Origin: Ipomoea triloba
Lineage: Eukaryota; Streptophyta; Magnoliopsida; Solanales; Convolvulaceae
Length of the DNA stretch: 64,000 bases
Direction: 5' to 3'
Assembly (NCBI RefSeq): GCF_003576645.1
Contig: NC_044923.1
Coordinates: 3,883,331 to 3,947,330, forward strand
The notes beneath the pieces were generated by a model. It was not told the DNA's origin and ran no database searches. It saw only the letters and a list, made by a program, of their open reading frames with translations. The stretch's first letter is position 1. Every line of letters begins with the position of its first letter. Below, one piece after another: positions 35,957 to 48,156 of this stretch. Both the position numbers and the translations under genes were made by a program.

Positions 35957-37534
35957 ACTATAATCAAGTACGGAGTACTATATTAGGTATTAACTCAAAA
36001 AAAAATATGGAGGGAGAATGAAAAGCTGCAGGCCGGTCAAGGGCAATGAAGAGTCAACTGTAGATAACATGAACGGAGTAGTAATTATGACGAATGTATA
36101 ATTTGTAATTATAGAGGGTGCACGTTTGCTGAGATATAAATAGGTAAAGATTTAACGTATAACCTTAATTAACATCATAATTATGAGAGGTTTAATCACC
36201 AGGTGCCCATAATCACATGACAAACACGATCATTGGACTCGAGACTATATGATTATAAATGTGGGCCCTCGCCCACCGGAACCGGAGCATTCATTTGATC
36301 CAGCTAAAAGGACATTCTCGCACCCCCTTTTCCTTTTCATAGGATAGGACTTTGAAAATGAACACACTAATCTCGAGTGGTTTGCGATTTATTACATATT
36401 AATATTGTTTTTTCAGTGTACACTTTTATAGTGATTACGAATTTCTCTCATTGCATAAAAACGTTAAATCAAGTAGAAGGTGGATCCTGAGTTATTTAAG
36501 TACTTCATATAAAGTCGAGAATTCGAGCTCATTTGTATTTAACAATGTTCTTGGGATAACCGTCTCTTAAATGGGGTTTGAATATCATGGTTTAAGTTTA
36601 TGAAGATTTCTAAAAGGTGGTACTAGTTTAATCTCGTGAGAGTTTGTAAATCTCGTTACGTAGAATTTATTGTAATTGTAACGATACTATTTTTTTTTTT
36701 AGAAAATGCATTTTTAATTAAACAGCATTTTCAAAGAGTAATTGGACCAATAAATTACTCATTCTACTCCCTCAGACACATCTTTTGCCAATGGAGTCAA
36801 AAGACTATATAATAATAGTACAATGAGATTGAATTGAACTTTTTGAAAAATATATTAATTATTATTTTTTGTATGAATAATTATTCTAGGATTTTAAAAC
36901 ATATAAATATCCCTAGTGCTTTATAGTACCCTAAAAAATTGGACAACTTAAAACATAGAAACAAAAGTGAAGCAAAGAAAAGAAAATAAAGAAAGAAAAG
37001 GAGAAAAAGTATTTAAATTGTTTTTTTTTTGGGTTTATCTCAATTAAATTTATTGATTTTTTTGAAAAGTATAATGATATTTACTCCTTTTTATTTAATA
37101 TAATAAAAATAATTAGAATGCAATTAATTAATTGATCAAGGAATGCATCTGATTAAATGATACTCGTAATAAGATGACTAATAATTAAAAAAAATGATAT
37201 GACTAAAGAACCTAAGTCACATGACTTAAGGTTTAAATTATAGGTCTTTAATGTTAAGTTGTTAACTAGCTTGGCTTGTGCTCATTAATGCCATGCCTTT
37301 AGGCACTCCCTCTTATAATTATCTGATAAGATATTGTATTTAGGCTGAAACCTTTTTTTTTTTTGGATGAATCTAATGTGTTGAAGTTGGCAAATTGTAC
37401 CTATGTGGACAAGCCAAGCACTTTGTACTCAAATGGCATGTAGTGGCCTTCCCCATTCGCCTCAGTGGAGGCGATATCGAATTGACTCTTTGTGCAAGTA
37501 TAGATGAACACATACCGACATCATTTTGATGTTA

Positions 37535-37535
<1 letters not shown>

Positions 37536-37620
<85 letters not shown>

Positions 37621-37833
37621 NNNNNNNNNNNNNNNNNNNNNNNNNNNNNNNNNNNNNNNNNNNNNNNNNNNNNNNNNNNNNNNNNNNNNNNNNNNNNNNN
37701 NNNNNNNNNNNNNNNNNNNNNNNNNNNNNNNNNNNNNNNNNNNNNNNNNNNNNNNNNNNNNNNNNNNNNNNNNNNNNNNNNNNNNNNNNNNNNNNNNNNN
37801 NNNNNNNNNNNNNNNNNNNNNNNNNNNNNNNNN

Positions 37834-37875
<42 letters not shown>
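37536..37875. other. Assembly gap of 213 N inside a poly(A) tract
   Basis: A run of 85 A (37,536-37,620), 213 N (37,621-37,833) and 42 A (37,834-37,875). Both edges are homopolymer, so the sequencing probably failed in a poly(A) and the gap length may be nominal. Confidence 0.95.
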
Positions 37876-37877
<2 letters not shown>

Positions 37878-38569
37878 AGCCACAGAACCCTATCAGACCG
37901 TGACCTAAGGGTAGTAACAGAAGTTTTGCTCTCATTAATTGAACTTAAAATGAGACAGAGGAAGTAAGACTAAACAACCCTATCAGACCGTGACCTAAGG
38001 ATTTGAGTTACGAAAAAAGATCCATTCCCATATTTTTACCCTAAAATTTTAGTAGATGAAGTAAATCGTGAACATGACTCAGTCACACTAGCTTGGCCTA
38101 GCTAGTTGGAAAATTTACCAATTTTATTACTCCCTAAACATTTGAAGATTGTTTTTGGAGTTAGGGAAGGTAGCTAGAGGTAGGGAGTCTACCTTCTATG
38201 TGAAAGCAAATACAATATATAATAGGCATGCAGAGGGTGACTTTTGGTTGCTTTGTTTTCTTTGCACTCTTTTGGTAAACAACAGATCTGAAACTATTCC
38301 ATTCTATCTACCACTGCTTCCATTAAAGCTGCGTTGAAGATATAAAAGCTGGAAACACATAAAAAGGATGAGACATAAACATCAGAGCAATTAATATAAT
38401 GTCTGTCTTCTTTCTTAAAACAAATCTTCATTTAGTTGAGAATTAATTATGGAATGCGAGTGCAGGCAGCAGGTTGCAGAAGAAAGAGTTTTTTCCGCGT
38501 GGACAGTTCAGTTGGTCATAGGAGTGAAGTTTAGGAATACAGATTAGAGATGAGTCTCACCAGCAACAG

Positions 38570-38690
38570 TGTGGGAGCAACCTCTCAAAGTGAGGGGCTC
38601 CTTGTGTGCAGTAACCAAATGTCTAACCTCTGTGTTCAACTAAGTTACCATGATTTCCATATGTTCTGTTGGGTCGGGACGTGAGATGCT
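38570..38690 (+). repeat. Dispersed repeat, copy 1
   Basis: GTGTGGGAGCAACCTCTCAA through TTGGGTCGGGACG matches 45,451-45,545 with moderate divergence (shared GGGAGCAAC, AAAGTGAGGG, CTCCTTGTG, CAAATGTCTA, TGTGTTCAA). Non-coding repeat family of unknown class. Confidence 0.7.
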
Positions 38691-40621
38691 TTTAGGGTTG
38701 AGGATTCAAACTTTTGAGATGACTGCAATAAAGGGTTCTGTACCAATATTTAGGGTGACAATTCAGCTCTTGTCAATACATTTTTAGTAGAGCTCGGTAC
38801 ATCAGGTTTGTCTAGCACAGTTGATTTCTTTTGTATACAAATAAGTTAGATTTACCTAGTACACATTATGTGGTTATGAGTTTCCTTCCCATAAAAAAAA
38901 AATTAAAAATGTGCTAAGTAAATTTGGATATCAAACGAAATGTTTTGTGAAGATTAGGTGGAAAAAGGTAAATGTTCAATTATAACTCTTGGATGTGACT
39001 TTGAATTGCACGATTTACCTACTCCCATTGTTCAATATGATATGATCTCCTCCAAGGGGCTTTCAATTCTGCTTATTTTGCATCGAGATCGTGTTAGTAT
39101 TGTCTTATCTCCTTTTATGTAGTTTTATTTGTTGATCATTCTATATAAAAATTTGATCTTTGAATAAAACTTGAAAATCTTGATTTAATTAGTTTTTTAT
39201 TATGACAATATATTTAAATTTAGTTCTCGACTAATAATTTGACTACATTTTATCTTTAGTTTTGATGACAGTTTTAAATTTAGTCTTTTGTTTATATTCT
39301 AAATTTTTATAAATTTGAGGACCAAAAGATTAATTACTATCTCCTAGACTAAATGATGAGTGAGCTACTTAATTAAAGGTCTGATAAGTGGTTGGGCTTG
39401 CCTAATAGCCTGGGTTAGATGGGTTTAGAGTTAAAGAATGACTAACCAGGGTGTGTGACCGACCAATCACTCGAGATGCGTGCCCAAAGGTGTGTTGCTA
39501 ATTGACTCAATAGAGGTGCTCAATTAGGCTGGACATGTGGCTGATTGATGTGGTAAGGTGGTAGTCAATTGGAGCGTGAGTAGTTGCAAAAAATTGTTTT
39601 TTGAAAACAAAATCAACAATGTGTGTGTTACAATGAGAGAAAATGTATGCTCAAGAATGCGAAGATAGCGAAATGTTGATCTTATATTAGCTATAAGAAT
39701 CATGAAAATGTGAGGGAATAAGGGATTTTTTTTACAACATCCTCTCAGCCAAGCCCGTTATACGCTCAGATAGTTGTTGTGAGTTTTCCTTGTTACTTAT
39801 TACATTAGAATTCTCCCATGTGAATTGATAGAGCTGGAGGGGAAGGGGGTGGGGGAGGGGGGGGGGTGGGTGTTGTAGAAAGAATCATTTACCAAACATT
39901 TAAGGTAATTCATGTAATCATAATTTAATTATGCAAGAAAAGGGTGACAAATTTGGGCATGTGGGGGCAAATGCATCACACAAAACTACTCTTACTTTGG
40001 TTACAATGTACTTTTTGATGAAGCTGTAATTTTTGTCATTTCTCTAACTTTACAGCTCCTGCATGCCTCTATACCCACTCAACTAGTCAACTGTTCATTT
40101 GGTCTCTGTCCTCTCTTTCATTTTTTTCTTCTTGTAATCTTCCCTTCCCTTCTTTTACCTCTAAAGTTCTCAATAGTCAATTTACTCACCACTTTATAAT
40201 CTATACAATTATGTATATGTATTGCCCCTTTTGTTCATTATTATCACCTTTTTTTTTTTAATTTGTTTTTTAGTTTTTCAATCATGCCTTCATTAGCTAA
40301 GCAAATATTTTCCCCTCTATACCGTTCTTGTTTGTCATATTCTTCACAATGGTTAAATAGATACTCAAAATTACTAATTTAAATTCGTTAGGGTGGGAGA
40401 GATATTTTTCTGTAATTTTCATCTAGTAATTCAAACGACTGTATTTGTCTATCTAGATCGCAGTCATGATTATCTTATTTGATCGATAGTTAAAATAAAA
40501 ACATAATTAAAAATTATACACTTAGGGTCTATGTAAACATTTGAACATCACCATTTAACCTAATCAACACCACAATCACAATAATATGCTAAATATGTAA
40601 CATTAGAACCTAATTGCACAA

Positions 40622-40826
40622 TTTTTTTTGGGTGTCCCGCAAAGGGTGTGCATTAGGTAAACAACGCTCATGCAATCATGTGTAATAGCTCACAAATCAC
40701 ACAGGAGAAGTAAACCGCACTAGGAAGGCCCCATGCATGCAACGGGCTTGACCAAGAGGGTGTTGGTAAGAATCAAACTTGTGACCTTCAAGTACGAGAA
40801 TCATGCTCCAACCACTTGACCACCCA
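40622..40826 (-). mobile_element. tRNA-derived SINE, family B
   Basis: On the minus strand it begins GGTGGTCAAGTGGTTGG, an A-box, then AGTTTGATTC, a B-box-like motif. A body with CCCGTTGCATGCATGG and CTAGTGCGGTTTACTTC follows. It ends ...GGGACACCCAAAAAAAA. The Pol III boxes and A-tail identify a SINE. Relatives are at 46,990, 49,500 and 62,867. Confidence 0.7.
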
Positions 40827-41504
40827 TTTTGAATCTGATTTCACTATTTTTCATGTTTAGCTAGGGTACCTTATTAGAACCTTTTTAAGAGATTCAATTG
40901 CTCTTTTCGCTAAACTTAATGAGCCAATTTAATTTAATGTTTTTCCGTATAATTCATGAAAATGTTTAAGGTATCTATTTTTACCATGTATAACCGCCCA
41001 ATAGTACGCGGAATTGCACCAAATGGAAGAGTAAGCTCCATTTTAGGGATAAATTATTGACAATACCCAGTACAATCCAAATGACTTACATGGTTATATA
41101 TGATACAAACAAATACAGTATCATTGCATCTTAAAAATTTCTTATAATTGATTATTTTAACGTAAAATCAGAATAAAATAAGTTTTTTAGGTTTTTTTTT
41201 TTTTAAAAGAAGATAAAACAGAGTTTATAGGTAAGGTCATTTTTTATTGTCAAAACAAAAGTACTGTAAATTATTGTTTGCTATGATTTAAGAATAACAC
41301 CATTAAAATAAAAAAATAAAAAAACTCTTAATTTGGTCTATGGCCCAACTTGTAATCCTGTCCATTCAAAGATTTCCACTACAATAAAAACTCCAACTTT
41401 CTCTGCTCTTTCAGTCCCCAACTCTCCCCCCAAGTTTTTCCATCCAAGTTCCAATTCTAGAGAGAGACATAGATCGAGAGAGAGAGAGAGAGAGAGAAAG
41501 AGAT

Positions 41505-41646
41505 ATGGCTCAAGCTGAGCCATTATGCTTCTTGATTATCTTTTCTTGAATGAAATGAAATGAAATAAATGCAAACACACCCAAACCTCTTCTTCCCAGA
41601 AGAAGATGGCATTCCAAGAAACACAAAAGCTTCCATTTTTATTTGA
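41505..41646 (+). promoter_or_regulatory. CYCD3 leader with five upstream ATGs
   Basis: Before the CYCD3 ATG at 41,606 lie a 14-codon uORF (41,505-41,549), three Met-Lys-stop uORFs packed in ATGAAATGAAATGAAATAA (41,550-41,568), and an ATG at 41,569. The last frame overlaps the main start out of frame and stops at 41,646. If all are in the mRNA they should lower initiation at the main ATG. Confidence 0.7.
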
Positions 41647-42862
41647 TGCTGCTTTGTACTGTGAAGAAGAAGGAGAGCACTGGGGACAAGCAGACAGAGA
41701 TGCCAGCTGTTCCATTGAAGAAGGAGAAGAAGAAGAAGAAAATGTGGTGTTTTTGGAACAGGATTTGTTGTGGGAAGATGGTGAGTTGGGTTCTCTGTTG
41801 TCTAAGGAGCAAGAAAATGAGATGTTTAATGTGGTTCAGAAAACCCCAGATTTGGCTAAGGCTAGAAATGAGGCTGTGGAGTGGGTTTTGAAGGTTACTG
41901 GCTATTACTCCTTCTCAGCTCAAACTGCCCTTCTTGCAGTGAACTATCTTGACAGGCTCTTCTTCCTCAGCCTTGAGTCTCAGACTCAGAAGCCCTGGAT
42001 GAGTCAACTCGCTGCTGTGGCTTGCCTCTCTCTTGCTGCTAAAGTTGAAGAGACCTTTGTCCCTCTCCTCCTAGATTTCCAAGTATGTTTCCCCCAATTT
42101 TCTACTTTTATGTGCCTTCTTAGCTTCTTGGTTTTCATGATTTTAGACTGATCCAATTATCAGCTTAAACTTTTAGTTCAGACGAAACATATATTCCATT
42201 TTAGTTGAGATGGAACGCATTCTTAGCTTGTTGGTTTTCATGATTTTAGACTCTCTGAATGTCCGGTCCAACTATCAGCTTAGACTTTTAGTTGAGATTG
42301 AATTGGATATCCCATGCAAAAGGTGTCATGGTTTTTTTAGTTGAGATGGAACACATGCTTCAGTTAATGTATACTGACGATGTTTTTTTTTATGATTTTG
42401 GCTAGGTTGAGGAATCCAAGTATGTGTTTGAGGCCAAAACCATCCAAAGAATGGAGCTTTTAGTACTCTCCAATCTTCAATGGAAGATGAATCCTGTGAC
42501 TCCATTCTCATTTCTTGATTACATTGCCAGGAGGCTTGAGCTGAAGGGCCATCTCTGTTGTGAATTCCTTAGGAGATGTGAGGGTGTTCTTCTCTCCATC
42601 ATTTCTGGCAAGCACTTTCAACCACCATATTTATAATAATTTCCTTTTTTATATATTGTTTTTCTTGGAATAGTACTAATGATGACAAATATAATTCATA
42701 CTAATCTGATGAAAATCATGCAATGCAGATTGCAGATTCATGTGTTACCTACCCTCTGTAATGGCATCTGCCACAATGCTGCATGTTATTAGCAGGCTAG
42801 TGCCCACTGTTGGTGAAGAGTCCCAAGAACACCTAATGGGCATTCTTGGAATTGACAAGGTT

Positions 42863-42925
<63 letters not shown>

Positions 42926-43612
42926 CCCCGTACCCATCAACACCGATGTCTTTTATACCGTTACATCGTAACCATGTAAGCTATGTAATAATAAAAAAAA
43001 AATGTTGTAAGCAACCTAACAAAGTTAGTCAGACTGTTTGTTTAGTAATCACAAGGTTCCAAGTTGACTCCCAATAGGAGGTTTGAGCCAGTTAGGCAAC
43101 CTAGACTGATTTACCTTCTTATAGTCTTTTACTGGAATACCGGCTAGGATTACAAGGCTAAATTTACCCTCTGGTAGTGATTGTCAGTTTCCCTTATCAC
43201 CCAAAAAAGGGCCATACATTTGTCGATTAGGGTTACAAACGCAGGTTTACACATTGCACACACAAAAAAACATAGTTTTACCCAATACTTGAACTAATGA
43301 GATTGAGCAAAACAGGTGAAAGTGGAGGAATGCCACAAGCTAATCAAGGAAGTAGCATCAAGAATCCACTTTGAATCAGCTTATAAAAGGAAGTATGGAG
43401 CAATGCCAGGGAGCCCCAAAGGTGTGATGGAAGTGTCATTTAGCTCAGACAGCTCCAAAGATTCCTGGGCAGTGTCTTCTACTACCTCTGCAACATCCTC
43501 AGTTTCTTCATCCCCAGAGCCATTGTCCAAGAAGACAAGGATGATGTCCCCTCAACCTCAACCTCAACCTCAAGAACATCAAAACCCCCACCACCATATT
43601 ATTAATCATTAA
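41606..43612 (+). CDS. CYCD3: D3-type cyclin (CYCD3)
   Basis: Exons 41606-42082, 42406-42607, 42729-42859 and 43316-43612 give 368 residues, normal for CYCD3. Near the N-terminus LYCEE (17-21) is the LxCxE retinoblastoma-binding motif. The cyclin box N-lobe follows (about 60-190: ARNEAVEWVLKVTGYYSFSAQTALLAVNYLDRL, then LAAVACLSLAAKVEET), then the C-lobe (about 190-300, RRCEGVLLSIISDCRF, YLPSVMASATMLHVI). The Ser/Thr/Pro-rich tail may be a PEST-type instability region. CYCD3 with CDKA phosphorylates RBR and drives G1/S entry in response to cytokinin and sugar. Intron 2 has a GC donor (42,608) with the conserved Asp codon split across it. The other introns are GT-AG. Intron 3 holds a (TA)n tract and a SINE. 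No damage seen. Subtype 3;1, 3;2 or 3;3 is not determined. Confidence 0.94.
42117..42293 (+). repeat. Imperfect duplication in CYCD3 intron 1
   Basis: CTTAGCTTCTTGGTTTTCAT...CTTTTAGTT at 42,117-42,179 recurs at 42,220-42,293 with a small insertion. It is intronic and does not affect splice sites. Confidence 0.7.
42865..42923. repeat. (TA)n microsatellite in CYCD3 intron 3
   Basis: About 29 TA units start five bases after the intron 3 donor (GTTGG, then TATATA). Its closeness to the 5' splice site makes length variation worth noting. Confidence 0.95.
43015..43209 (+). mobile_element. SINE-like element, family C, in CYCD3 intron 3
   Basis: TAATCACAAGGTTCCAAGTT, then GGCAACCTAGACTGATTTAC, TACCGGCTAGGATTACAAGG, and a tail TTTCCCTTATCACCCAAAAA. 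It matches 49,755-49,950 in the same order with divergence. It ends about 100 bp before the exon 4 acceptor. Confidence 0.6.
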
Positions 43613-45450
43613 TCTTAATTGTCCTTAATATTTCCTCAATTTAGACTAAATAATAGGCACCTCATCAGCTCCCTGTTCTTGTTTATTTGTTAGTAACATG
43701 TTAAATTGCCCACCATCTTTGCACAATTTCAGTCAGTCCAAGCCCCTGTTCAATGCTAGTAAGGTGCTACTATACATATATTTATGATATGATGGGGCAT
43801 GGAGATTTGGACCCTCTTAGAGGTGGAGATGGTAGGCATTTTATCCGGAAATATATACCTCAAATATATATATACCAATCAATAAGAGTAAGCTTAGTTT
43901 ATATAAATTTCAACTTGTCCAATATTTTATTATTTCTCTTTATTTTTTTAATATATATTTTAAGACTATTGATTCTTGAATTATACAAACTGAAATCAAA
44001 TTTATGACTTCTAAATTACTACTATACCTAGATCATAAAATAGTAACAAATTGGAATATGAGTTAATTAAATGTGTTGTATAATTGGTGAGTCACGAGAG
44101 ACAATAATTTCATCAAGTACAAAGTATGCTCACGATAATGTCATGTACGGGATGGAGAAACTTTAAGGGTACGTTTTGTTCGTATGATCACGAGTGAGGC
44201 TACGATTCCATGTGAGATGGTGAAACTTAAAGCGTAAGTTTTATTTGTATGATCACGAGTGATGCTATGATTCCATGTGAAATTTCCTTCAGATGATCGA
44301 TCACAAGTGATGCTACAATTTCATTGTAGGTTTATTTCCTAACATTCACCTTAGGAACTATTTGATTGGATCTTTTTTGCATTTCACTATTAGTTAATTA
44401 AGTGGATTCCTTTTTCAACTTTTGGTTAAATCAATCAATTCATGAACAACCAATGAATTGAATATGAGTTTTATGACTATAAGTAGACATTCTGAAGTAA
44501 ATCAAAATCTCTTTCCTATTGCATCTCCTAGAATCTCGATCACATTATTTAAGAATCTAGAAGATGCGATAACAAAAATCCAAAAAATGCAACAAAATAA
44601 TGAATTGAACTACACAACTCATCTCAAGAATCTCAAAACTAAACAAGTGCATATATATATAACATTCTTTAGATAAATTTTAGCCACATAATGGGAATCA
44701 TATGTAGTTTAGACAATATTTATTTTATACCCCTATTAAAAATTGAAATGGTGTGAATGTGAGTGGGTGCAATAGTTGTATGTACTTGGAGTGTAAGTGT
44801 AAAAAATACAAGGAAATTAAATGGTGTGGTCTGCAATGTTATTATTACGGAGTATTATTATCATTATTATTGTTGTTTTCAATCTACGTAGCTCAGCTTT
44901 ATCAAACTAATTCTCAAACCTTATGAATCCGCCACTAAAGTACACAAAAAGTCTAATCCAACCTTAATCTAATTCTGAGAATTCCATCTCCAGATTGTCT
45001 TTAGTAGAGTTTGAATCTCGACTTCATCTTTCTACTGAAAATAAGTCTTAGATGCAATTTTTCAGGACCAGTACCGAGTGCCAAGTGCAACCTTTTTCAA
45101 CAAAAGGGGGTGTGAGCATGAGAGCAAGTAGTAAAAGGAGTGAATTTGTTTTCATATGAATGGAAGAACGTGTTGTCGGCCATTGGCGTTTTCTTGGGGA
45201 AGGGAGGGAGGGATGGATTTGCAATAATGATATAATTTTGGGGTTTGACCTCGTTGGAAGAGCCAAGTCATAGTGAGACTTGTGCTTCATTTGTTGTGAC
45301 TTGTGTGGCAATTATATTGAATTTGAATGCAAAAGCCTAGCCTACATAACCTACATTTATGATTACGAAAATGCACCCGCATGTGCAGCTTAGTTTGTTA
45401 CAGGGGGAATTTGAGAACAATAATAATCCATGATCGAGTATTATTTACGA

Positions 45451-45560
45451 CAGTATGGGAGCAACTTTTTTAAAGTGAGGGAACTCCTTGTGCACAGTAA
45501 GCGCAAATGTCTAGCTTTTGTGTTCAATTGAGTTCGGGTCGAAACGGGGAATTCGACCAT
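45451..45560 (+). repeat. Dispersed repeat, copy 2
   Basis: TATGGGAGCAACTTTTTTAA through TTGAGTTCGGGTCG matches 38,570-38,690. Same orientation, diverged. Confidence 0.7.
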
Positions 45561-46561
45561 TAAGGAACACCAATGATTAGGAAAATACTAATTTCATTTC
45601 ATTTCTTGCCCTCATAAATATGAAATACTATGTTAAATCTTTGCTTTTAAATATTATAGAATATCCATGAATTAATTAGGTATACATTTATACATTTAGA
45701 ATGCCTTTACTAACAAGAAAAATTATTTATTTTTATTGAACAATAAAAAGCTAAGGAAATGAAAATAAAAAAATACTCCGTACATTTACTTATACATTTC
45801 TCATATTTAAAAATCAAAGAATAAATAATGAAAATGTTACATTTCTCTTCTGATTCCTAGCCTCCTTCTAATATTTACATATTTACATGACAATATATGA
45901 TTTATTCTTTGCTTATTTAATTAATAAGTAGATGTTTTTAATGTGGTAGGATTACTTAATTCATAACAATGAATGAACAAAAGAGTTTTATTGTTTAGTC
46001 AAAAGTGAACAACAGTAGGCAAAATAAGGATGAAAAAATATTACTCTGTAGGACTACTATAATTGTATTTAGTAATTTATCATATCTAAAATACTTACTT
46101 CAATAATATTAATCACACCATAATTATTACTCAAATTATCAACTATACTTTTAATATAGTATGAAAACTACAATTATAAATTTTTAAAAAATTATATAGT
46201 ATTATTTTTTAAAAAATATTTTAATATTGAATATTAATATTGGGCATATATTTTTACGAATATTTTTGCGAATCGCATATATAAAATACTAGTTCTATTA
46301 TAAATATTCTTAAAACATTTGTTTAGATATGAATTATTATTTGATATATCGATAATACGGAGTATGTAATATTTATGTTAGTTAAATAATGTCAAATCCA
46401 TTAAAGAAATAAAAAACAAAATTAGTTTTTTTGTGAACAAAAACAAAGCCATAATTAATAAATGGTTATTTGTAGACAATGGTTTCTTAATTTTGTCTTT
46501 ATTTTTTCAATGAGGTTACATAATTTGGTTGATCTGCAATGTAAAGTTTATATACATACAT

Positions 46562-46570
<9 letters not shown>

Positions 46571-46635
<65 letters not shown>
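46571..46635. repeat. (TA)n microsatellite
   Basis: About 32 TA units preceded by CATACATATACATACA. Low complexity. Confidence 0.95.
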
Positions 46636-46639
<4 letters not shown>

Positions 46640-46989
46640 GGTGTATAAAATAATAATTTATTATTAATAAGTAATAAATTTAGGATTTCATGAAATAGAA
46701 ATTGTAAAGGCTTTGTCGTCTTCTATTAAACATTGAAAAGATAAAGAGATGCAATTTTAAATTTTTTTTTTTTAAAAAAAAAAAAGAAAAGAAAAAAAAG
46801 AAGCCAAAGCCATGATTTCTTTAGTTTAAAGTGGTAAAAGAAAGCACATGCAAGGGTTGTTTATGGGAGCTAGCTAGCTTTTAATTTTTGCTACAAAATC
46901 AAATTAAGAAATAAAAGATATACTTTGATATTTGGACATTTGGTTATGATTAAATTGAGGAAATCATTTTATTTAGCCACGTGTTTTTA

Positions 46990-47203
46990 TCATTCAAAGT
47001 GAATGATTAACATAAAGCCAAAAAAAATAAAAATTCACAAGTTCGATTCATATCAAAACTTTATTAATTGAGTTTGCCACATAGGATCTTCTAGTGCGAT
47101 TTACTTCTCTTGTTTGATTTGAAAGTTATTACAAATAAACGGAGTTTGTCCAATGCATACCCTTAAGTTATGGTTGCGGGTTTCCCTGATCATCCAAAAA
47201 AAA
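46990..47203 (+). mobile_element. SINE, family B
   Basis: CACAAGTTCGATTCATATC (B-box-like, about 47,037) leads into CTAGTGCGATTTACTTCTC and ends GCGGGTTTCCCTGATCATCC plus an A run at 47,196-47,203. The A-box end is eroded. Same family as 40,622-40,826. Confidence 0.6.
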
Positions 47204-48085
47204 GAATGTAATCAATAATACAAAACTTTTTCTCTGTGTGGAAATCATGTTATTATGCTTTGCATTCTTATTCTTAATCAAAGCTAAAGTGCTAGCTAAT
47301 ACGTTTTTTTTTTTTTTAATACTTAGATCGCAACTTCACGAAACTAAACCTATGCCCACAGCACTCCGCCTCTAGAGCCACACCTTTTATCATCTTGGTC
47401 CCTTTTCCCGTTCATGTGTCTAGTGGGCTTTGAAAGTTCATACTGTCACTTTCAATTGTGACCTTTAAGTCATGCGACGAACCAACGTAACTACGTTAAA
47501 AGGTCTAGATTTGATCTTGACCTTGTGCGCATATGAATTGAAGTCTAAAAAGCACGTAATTTTTTTCAATTAAAAGTTTAAATTAATTAGACGCCAATTA
47601 AGATCTCACACTAAAACTAATAATTCATATTTTTTGTTGGGTAGAATTTCAAAAAAAAAAAAAAAAATTACGTTATCTCATCTTTCTGCCCAGCGGAAAA
47701 TAAGAAAATGAGTTTTCAACAAAAATATAATGAAATTAAAGAAGAAATGAACTATTTTAATTTATCACATCATTTATATTGGACGTGGCGCTAATCTCGG
47801 AGCAGCATATTATAATACTATATTAACACAAAGTAATTAATTTCATTTCCGCAGATGTTGACTGTGTCTTATATTAACACACAACTGGTAATGCGTTCTT
47901 GGTATTTTGCTATTGTGAAATTAATAAATCAATTTTTTTAAAAAAATACTCTTCTTCTAAATATTTTATTTATTTATTTACTTATGTTGTCTCTCTCTGT
48001 CTTTTTCTTTTAATCCACTATGCATACAAAATTCAAGTGCTATGAGTCTATGACTATACTCTATAGTCGTTACTGCACTGAAAAA

Positions 48086-48088
<3 letters not shown>

Positions 48089-48153
<65 letters not shown>
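48089..48153. repeat. (TA)n microsatellite
   Basis: About 32 TA units. The following GGCTAGGGTCCAATTCAGGT to about 48,260 resembles the end of a dispersed plant repeat. Confidence 0.95.

Positions 48154-48156
<3 letters not shown>

Larger units (their letters stand above)
34255..41504. other. DCL 3' flank, repeat-rich spacer and CYCD3 promoter
   Basis: No gene is supported in these 7 kb. Content: a C29 run ending in an N (34,343-34,372), a 65-bp duplication (34,973-35,100), a foldback element (35,715-35,956), a poly(A)-bounded gap (37,536-37,875), a 23-bp direct repeat (37,888-37,910 and 37,978-38,000), a dispersed repeat (38,570-38,690) and a SINE (40,622-40,826). The last 200 bp is the probable CYCD3 promoter and leader, with GGCCCA at 41,343 and a GA microsatellite at about 41,474-41,500. 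Confidence 0.6.

Noticed and set aside
37462..37935. ORFs of poly-Lys or poly-Phe across the N gap
   Set aside because: They only translate homopolymer A/T and N; not genes.
41333..41518. A 61-residue ORF with Arg-Glu repeats upstream of CYCD3
   Set aside because: The Arg-Glu run is just the GA microsatellite in the leader, and the frame ends before the main start. It could be a further uORF only if transcription starts before 41,333, for which there is no evidence.
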